NCBI GenBank assembly: GCA_021786915.1
Contig: JAJYMP010000771.1
Location: forward strand, 1-5,322
Direction: 5' to 3'
Length of the DNA stretch: 5,322 bases
Source: Chloroflexota bacterium
Lineage (GTDB): Bacteria; Chloroflexota; Limnocylindria; Limnocylindrales; CSP1-4
Within the stretch, counting starts at the first letter, position 1, and each line of letters opens with the position of its first letter. The notes beneath the pieces were generated by a model, which did not search any database, had not been told where the DNA came from, and saw nothing but the letters and a program-made list of their open reading frames with translations. The position numbers were made by a program, and so were the translations under genes. Shown here in pieces: positions 1 through 5,322 of the stretch.

Positions 1-1005
1 GCGATCGACACGATCATCAACCAGAAGGGGAAGGGCCTCGTCTGCATCTACGTGGCGATCGGCCAGAAGCTCTCGACCGTTGCCTCGACCGTGGCGACGC
101 TCGAGAAGCACGGCGCGATGGAGCACACGATCGTCGTCGTGGCCGGCGCCGAGGATCCCGCCCCGCTCCAGTACCTCGCCCCGTACAGCGGCGTGGCCAT
201 GGGCGAGGAGGTCATGGAGAACGGCGTCGAGATCCCCGGCCAGCCGGGTCTCGTCAAGGACGCCCTGTGCGTCTACGACGACCTCTCCAAGCACGCCTGG
301 GCCTACCGCGAGATGGCCCTCCTCCTCCGCCGCCCGCCCGGCCGCGAGGCCTACCCGGGCGACGTGTTCTACCTCCACAGCCGGCTCCTCGAGCGCGCCG
401 CACGCATGAACGACGAGAACGGCGGCGGCTCCCTGACGGCGCTGCCGATCATCGAGACCCAGGCGAACGACGTCTCCGCCTACATCCCGACCAACGTGAT
501 CTCGATCACGGACGGCCAGATCTTCCTCGAGACCGACCTGTTCAACGCCGGCCAGCGGCCCGCGATGAACATCGGCATCTCCGTCTCGCGGGTGGGCTCG
601 GACGCCCAGACCAAGGCGATGAAGAAGGTGGCCGGCCCGCTCAAGCTGGACCTCGCGCAGTACCGCTCCCTGGCGGCGTTCGCGCAGTTCGCCGGCGACC
701 TCGACAAGGCCACCCGCGACCAGCTGAACCGCGGCGAGAAGCTGTCCGAGATCGTCAAGCAGCCGCAGTACCAGCCGCTGCCGGTGGAGAAGCAGGTGGC
801 GATCCTCGTCGCCGCGACCACGGGCAAGGTGGACGACATCCCGACGCCGCGGGTGAAGGACTTCGAGATCGGGCTGTACCGGTTCCTCGAGACCGAGCGC
901 CCGCAGATCCTCAAGGACCTCGCCGAGAGCAAGACGCTCACCGACGAGATCTCCAAGGCACTCGCCGAGGCGATCGACGAGTTCCGGAAGAGCTTCCTTG
1001 CGTAA
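1..1005 (+). CDS. atpA: F1 ATP synthase subunit alpha, 3' part (5' end outside window)
   Basis: Non-catalytic nucleotide-binding subunit of the F1 hexamer (alpha3 beta3), on the cytoplasmic side of the membrane. The frame is open from base 1 and ends with TAA at 1003-1005, giving 334 residues. The first residues ([12 protein letters not shown]) normally follow the P-loop GDRQTGKT within a few residues, so about 180 N-terminal residues with the beta-barrel and Walker A lie upstream; the full protein would be near 510 residues. Visible landmarks, numbered within the fragment: YVAIGQK (18-24), the Walker B region [10 protein letters not shown] (88-97), [44 protein letters not shown], and SVSRVG with the arginine finger R197 that reaches the beta catalytic site. 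The helical C-terminal domain follows (KQPQYQPL and onward). A 10-residue insertion (226-255) precedes the Walker B strand. Internal methionines are not starts. First gene of the visible operon, separated from atpG by 163 bases. Confidence 0.97.
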   Translation, partial: AIDTIINQKGKGLVCIYVAIGQKLSTVASTVATLEKHGAMEHTIVVVAGAEDPAPLQYLAPYSGVAMGEEVMENGVEIPGQPGLVKDALCVYDDLSKHAWAYREMALLLRRPPGREAYPGDVFYLHSRLLERAARMNDENGGGSLTALPIIETQANDVSAYIPTNVISITDGQIFLETDLFNAGQRPAMNIGISVSRVGSDAQTKAMKKVAGPLKLDLAQYRSLAAFAQFAGDLDKATRDQLNRGEKLSEIVKQPQYQPLPVEKQVAILVAATTGKVDDIPTPRVKDFEIGLYRFLETERPQILKDLAESKTLTDEISKALAEAIDEFRKSFLA

Positions 1006-1028
1006 GTGACGGCCATGCGATTCGGTCC

Positions 1029-1146
1029 CAGCCGCTCCGACGGTTCCCGGCAAGGCGCCGGCGAGCACGTGAGCGAGCGCACTCCGAGCGTGCGTGAGCG
1101 AGCGCGCGCAGCCGGCAACGCGGCCGGGGGCCGTTCGCAGCGGCTG
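1029..1146. repeat. 118-base inverted-repeat element in the atpA-atpG spacer
   Basis: Seen in the sequence: bases 1029-1051 are nearly the reverse complement of 1123-1146, about 20 identities in 24 columns. The outer 8 bp (CAGCCGCT / AGCGGCTG) are perfect. One mismatch, one bulged T (1134) and two positions that become G-U pairs in RNA follow. After a 5/6-base internal loop, GCCGGC 1057-1062 can pair with 1111-1116. In the centre, GCGCAC 1077-1082 can pair with GTGCGT 1090-1095 around a 7-base loop. The whole block could therefore fold into one long imperfect hairpin. It is not followed by a T run, so it is not a classical Rho-independent terminator. Inference: either a small non-autonomous inverted-repeat element (MITE- or REP-like) or a transcript structure affecting mRNA stability or atpG expression. 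No clear target duplication flanks it; only CCATG recurs (1013-1017, 1148-1152). Confidence 0.6.
1068..1105. repeat. 13-base tandem-spaced direct repeat in the atpA-atpG spacer
   Basis: CGTGAGCGAGCGC occurs exactly at 1068-1080 and again at 1093-1105, 25 bases apart, inside the loop part of the 118-base inverted-repeat element. It could be two binding sites, or simply internal repetition of a dispersed element. The function is not known. Confidence 0.5.
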
Positions 1147-1157
1147 CCCATGAATGC

Positions 1158-1165
1158 GGGGAGGG
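1158..1165 (+). promoter_or_regulatory. Shine-Dalgarno of atpG (decides the start)
   Basis: GGGGAGGG with core GGAGG at 1160-1164, 4 bases before ATG 1169. The in-frame ATG at 1154 lies upstream of this site and has no such sequence in front of it. Gamma subunits characteristically begin MPS-x-x-EIRRRI. Both facts favour 1169 over 1154. The spacing is rather short. Confidence 0.7.
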
Positions 1166-1168
1166 ACC

Positions 1169-3471
<2,303 letters not shown>

Positions 3472-3476
3472 GCGAA

Positions 3477-3486
3477 CGATGACGCT
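3477..3486 (+). repeat. Left copy of 10-base direct repeat flanking the atpD-atpC spacer
   Basis: CGATGACGCT, 5 bases after the atpD stop. An exact second copy is at 3764-3773, where its ATG is the atpC start codon. Similarity to the atpC 5' end stops right after this repeat. It may be the left target-site duplicate and the former location of the atpC start. Confidence 0.55.
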
Positions 3487-3684
3487 CCGGCTCTCGCTGT
3501 CGCGCTCCGCTCGCTTGACGTGGCCTACGGCCCCGAATCGCTCGCTGCGCGCGCCAGCTACGCCGGAGCTGCGTTTCTCCTCTTCCTCCCTCAAGTCCGA
3601 GTCGCGCCGCCGCCGTCAGGACGCCAGTCTCGGGTCGATGAGGCATTGGGTGATGACCCGCCGGGCCGTAGGCCTGCCGACCGT

Positions 3685-3720
3685 CGACCCCCTCGGGCCC
3701 GAAGGGCACGCCAGGGGTCG
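3685..3720 (+). other. Predicted hairpin upstream of atpC
   Basis: CGACCCC 3685-3691 pairs perfectly with GGGGTCG 3714-3720 (7 bp). Inside it, GCCC 3697-3700 pairs with GGGC 3704-3707 around a GAA loop. A 10-base perfect palindrome TCGGGCCCGA (3693-3702) overlaps it. No T run follows, so it is not a standard intrinsic terminator. It ends 31 bases before the atpC Shine-Dalgarno and could shape translation or mRNA stability; that role is inference. Confidence 0.4.
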
Positions 3721-3751
3721 TAAGGTGGCTGGCCGAGAGGCTTGGCGGTTC

Positions 3752-3756
3752 GAGGG
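3752..3756 (+). promoter_or_regulatory. Shine-Dalgarno of atpC (decides the start)
   Basis: GAGGG, 9 bases before ATG 3766. It supports 3766 over the in-frame TTG at 3742, which would place this site inside the coding region. If the spacer is an insertion, this site lies in its right end, so the insertion would supply the present ribosome-binding site. Confidence 0.6.
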
Positions 3757-3763
3757 ACCAATC

Positions 3764-3773
3764 CGATGACGCT
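3764..3773 (+). repeat. Right copy of 10-base direct repeat, containing the atpC start codon
   Basis: CGATGACGCT, identical to 3477-3486 and 287 bases downstream of it. The ATG at 3766-3768 is the atpC start. The TGA at 3767-3769 ends the 96-codon frame that begins at the left copy, giving an ATGA overlap. Confidence 0.55.
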
Positions 3774-4194
3774 GCACCTTGAGATCGTGACGCCGGAGCG
3801 GATGGCGTACTCGGACGACGTTGACATGGTGCTCGTGCCGGGCATCGACGGCGAGATGGGCATCCTGCCGCACCACACGCCGCTCGTGAGCCTGCTCGGG
3901 CTGGGCGAGCTCAAGATCCGCAAGGGCGGCCAGGAGGAGAGCTTCGCCATCGTGGGCGGCTTCCTCCAGGTGCGTCCGGACAAGGTCGTCGTGATGGCCG
4001 AGACCGCCAGCCTCGCCTCGGAGATCGACCTCGAGCGGGCCCAGGAGGCGCGCCGCGAGGCCCAGCGCGCGCTCGAGTCCGGCTTCCACGAGGGCGCGGA
4101 CCTGGCGTCGGCCCGTGCGGCCATGCAGCAGGCCCTGCTCCACATCCGGGTCGCCGAGCGCCACCGCCGCGAGGGCCCGCGTTCGCGCGGCTGA
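3766..4194 (+). CDS. atpC: F1 ATP synthase subunit epsilon
   Basis: Small rotor subunit that binds gamma and the c-ring; its C-terminal helices can extend into F1 and inhibit ATP hydrolysis. The product is 142 residues, a normal length for a two-domain epsilon. The N-terminal beta-sandwich is residues 1 to about 84, with LEIVTPERMAYSDDVDMV and the signature GEMGILPHHTPLVSLL (29-44), then GELKIRKGG and FAIVGGFLQV. The helical hairpin is about 86-134 and the tail is Arg-rich. At 87-92, IDLERA matches the I(D)xxRA motif of ATP-binding bacterial epsilons. By my alignment with the Bacillus PS3 protein, the two C-terminal arginines of that site fall on Gln and His here, so ATP sensing is doubtful. 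ATG 3766 is preferred over TTG 3742 because of GAGGG at 3752 and the family N-terminus. The stop TGA is 2 bases before murA. Confidence 0.95.
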   Translation: MTLHLEIVTPERMAYSDDVDMVLVPGIDGEMGILPHHTPLVSLLGLGELKIRKGGQEESFAIVGGFLQVRPDKVVVMAETASLASEIDLERAQEARREAQRALESGFHEGADLASARAAMQQALLHIRVAERHRREGPRSRG

Positions 4195-4196
4195 GC

Positions 4197-5322
4197 ATGG
4201 CTGACGCGAGGCCGTTCCACTGGGAGTACCACCCCGAGCAGCCAGCCCCCGAGGCGTTCCGCATCGAGGGCGGCCGACCGCTCGTGGGCACCGTCCACGT
4301 CAGCGGGGCGAAGAACGCCGCCCTCAAGCTCCTGGCCGCGGCGGTCCTCACCGGCGAGCGCTGCCGGTTCGAGAACATGCCCGAGATCGAGGACGTCCGC
4401 GTGATGGCCGAGGTCCTGACCGACCTCGGAGTCGTGGTGGACCACCCCGCGGACGGCGTGTACGAGGTCGCCGCGGGCGACGTCGACTGGACGTTCGTCC
4501 CGCTCGAGGCCGCCGCCAAGATGCGCGCCTCGTTCATCCTCCTGGGCCCGCTGCTCAGCCGGTTCGGCCACGTCATCATCAGCAACCCGGGCGGCGACCG
4601 GATCGGCCGGCGGCCCGTGAACCTCCACGTCGACGCGATGCGCGCGCTGGGCGCCGAGGTGGCGTACCGCAACGGCTACTACTTCGCCCAGGCGCCGGGA
4701 CGGCTGCGCGGGGGCGAGGTGACCTTCCCGTTCGTGACCGTGATGGGCACCGAGAACGCGATGCTCGCGGCGTGCCTCGCCGAGGGCACCACGACCATCC
4801 GCCCCGCCGCCCAGGAGCCCGAGGTGGACGACCTCATGCGGTTCCTCGTGGACATGGGCGCCCAGGTGGAGCGGTCCCAGCCGGACACGATCGTGGTGCA
4901 CGGCAAGCGGCGCCTCCGCGGCGCGACGCACGTCGTGGTGCCCGACCGCATCGAGACCGGGACGTTCCTCGTCGCCGCGGCCGTCACCGGCGGCCGCCTG
5001 ACGCTCGAGAACGCGGCCTGCGGCCACGTGGGCGCGCTGCTCGAGGTGTTCGCCAAGGCCGGTGTGCCCGTCGCCTGCGGCGCGCACTCGATCGAGGTCG
5101 ACGCCACCGGGCTGCGCCCGGGCGACCTTCGCGCGGTGGACATCGAGACCGGGCCGTACCCCGAGCTCGCCACGGACCTCCAGCCCAACCTGTGCGTCCT
5201 GCTGACCCAGGCCGCCGGGACGAGCCACGTCCACGAGGCGATCTTCGAGGACCGCCTCGAGTGGCTGAGCGAGCTCCGCAAGCTGGGCGCCTCGGTGGAC
5301 ATCCTGGACCCGCACCACGCGG
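4197..5322 (+). CDS. murA: UDP-N-acetylglucosamine 1-carboxyvinyltransferase, 5' part (runs off window), Asp-type active site
   Basis: Cytoplasmic enzyme that transfers enolpyruvate from PEP to UDP-GlcNAc, the first committed step of peptidoglycan synthesis. The frame is open to the window end: 375 residues of an expected 430-450. Landmarks: SGAKNAALK with K39 and N40 (E. coli K22, N23); KMRAS with R110 (R91); NPGGDRIGRRPVNLH (130-144); VMGTENAMLAA; PDRIETGTFLVAAA; ATDLQ with D327 (the catalytic base, D305); EDRLEW with R353 (R331). D134 stands at the position of the E. coli Cys115 that fosfomycin alkylates. Residues equivalent to R371 and R397 lie beyond the window. The N-terminus is about 18 residues longer than in E. 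coli; no better internal start is visible. TGA of atpC and this ATG are 2 bases apart with no good Shine-Dalgarno, which suggests translational coupling. Homology to EPSP synthase is the only confusable family; the SGAKNA and PDRIETGTF motifs favour MurA. Confidence 0.96.
   Translation, partial: MADARPFHWEYHPEQPAPEAFRIEGGRPLVGTVHVSGAKNAALKLLAAAVLTGERCRFENMPEIEDVRVMAEVLTDLGVVVDHPADGVYEVAAGDVDWTFVPLEAAAKMRASFILLGPLLSRFGHVIISNPGGDRIGRRPVNLHVDAMRALGAEVAYRNGYYFAQAPGRLRGGEVTFPFVTVMGTENAMLAACLAEGTTTIRPAAQEPEVDDLMRFLVDMGAQVERSQPDTIVVHGKRRLRGATHVVVPDRIETGTFLVAAAVTGGRLTLENAACGHVGALLEVFAKAGVPVACGAHSIEVDATGLRPGDLRAVDIETGPYPELATDLQPNLCVLLTQAAGTSHVHEAIFEDRLEWLSELRKLGASVDILDPHHA

Larger units (their letters stand above)
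3487..3763. other. Putative 277-base inserted segment between atpD and atpC; no gene recognised
   Basis: This non-coding-looking block lies between the two copies of a 10-base direct repeat. Contents: an exact 12-base inverted repeat (GGCCTACGGCCC 3522-3533, GGGCCGTAGGCC 3663-3674); an exact 8-base inverted repeat (GCTCCGGC 3484-3491, GCCGGAGC 3562-3569); a small hairpin CAGCT 3555-3559 / AGCTG 3567-3571 followed by an all-pyrimidine tract 3574-3592; CGGGTC 3631-3636 / GACCCG 3655-3660; and a 7-bp stem at 3685-3720. No terminal inverted repeats were found at the very ends and there is no transposase. A 96-codon frame (3479-3769) reads through but resembles nothing I know and is rich in Ser and Arg, so I do not call it a gene. 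Best guess: a small non-coding insertion. An ordinary long structured spacer is the alternative. Confidence 0.45.

Noticed and set aside
3515..3543. TTGACG at 3515-3520 as a -35 promoter box
   Set aside because: The sequence about 17 bases downstream is TCGCTC, nothing like a -10 box, and the surroundings are very GC-rich.
3555..3592. CAGCT/AGCTG hairpin followed by a pyrimidine tract as an intrinsic terminator
   Set aside because: The stem is only 5 bp and the tract is C-rich rather than a T run. Termination in the middle of the operon before atpC would also be unlikely.
3724..3765. tRNA-like phrases before atpC: TGGCCGAGAGGCT resembles a Ser/Leu D-arm and GGTTCGA a T-loop
   Set aside because: Only about 40 bases separate the outer ends. 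There is no anticodon arm or acceptor stem, and the T-stem does not pair. At most debris; probably chance.

Overview
The window is a GC-rich stretch (roughly 70% by eye, strong G/C preference at third codon positions) of a bacterial F-type ATP synthase operon, all on the + strand. Its order is atpA (3' two thirds), atpG, atpD, atpC, followed directly by murA (5' part, cut by the window end). The protein sequences look most like Chloroflexota or deep-branching Actinomycetota such as Thermoleophilia. The alpha-subunit phrases '[12 protein letters not shown]', 'DLFNAGQRP' and 'KQPQYQPL' and the Asp-type MurA point that way. This is recall of family sequences, not a search, so the phylum stays uncertain.

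Layout: 1-1005 alpha subunit (starts just after the P-loop); 1006-1168 spacer filled by a long imperfect inverted repeat; 1169-2029 gamma subunit; 29-base gap with a strong Shine-Dalgarno; 2059-3471 beta subunit; 3472-3765 a 294-base spacer with no convincing gene; 3766-4194 epsilon subunit; 2-base gap; 4197-5322 MurA. Alpha and beta form the catalytic hexamer, gamma is the rotating shaft, epsilon caps gamma and can brake ATP hydrolysis. MurA makes the first committed peptidoglycan precursor and is probably translated by coupling from atpC.

The genes are ordinary housekeeping genes; the unusual material is in the two spacers and a few residues. (1) The atpD-atpC spacer is bounded by an exact 10-base direct repeat, and the right copy contains the atpC start codon. 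This is what an insertion with a target-site duplication at the atpC start would leave. (2) The atpA-atpG spacer contains a 118-base element whose ends are near-perfect inverted repeats of 23/24 bases and which should fold into one long hairpin. (3) MurA has Asp where most bacteria have the fosfomycin-reactive Cys. (4) The alpha subunit carries a 10-residue insertion just before the Walker B strand. (5) Epsilon keeps the first half of the known ATP-binding motif but seems to lack the second. I found no CRISPR array, complete tRNA/rRNA gene, transposase or unknown multi-gene system.
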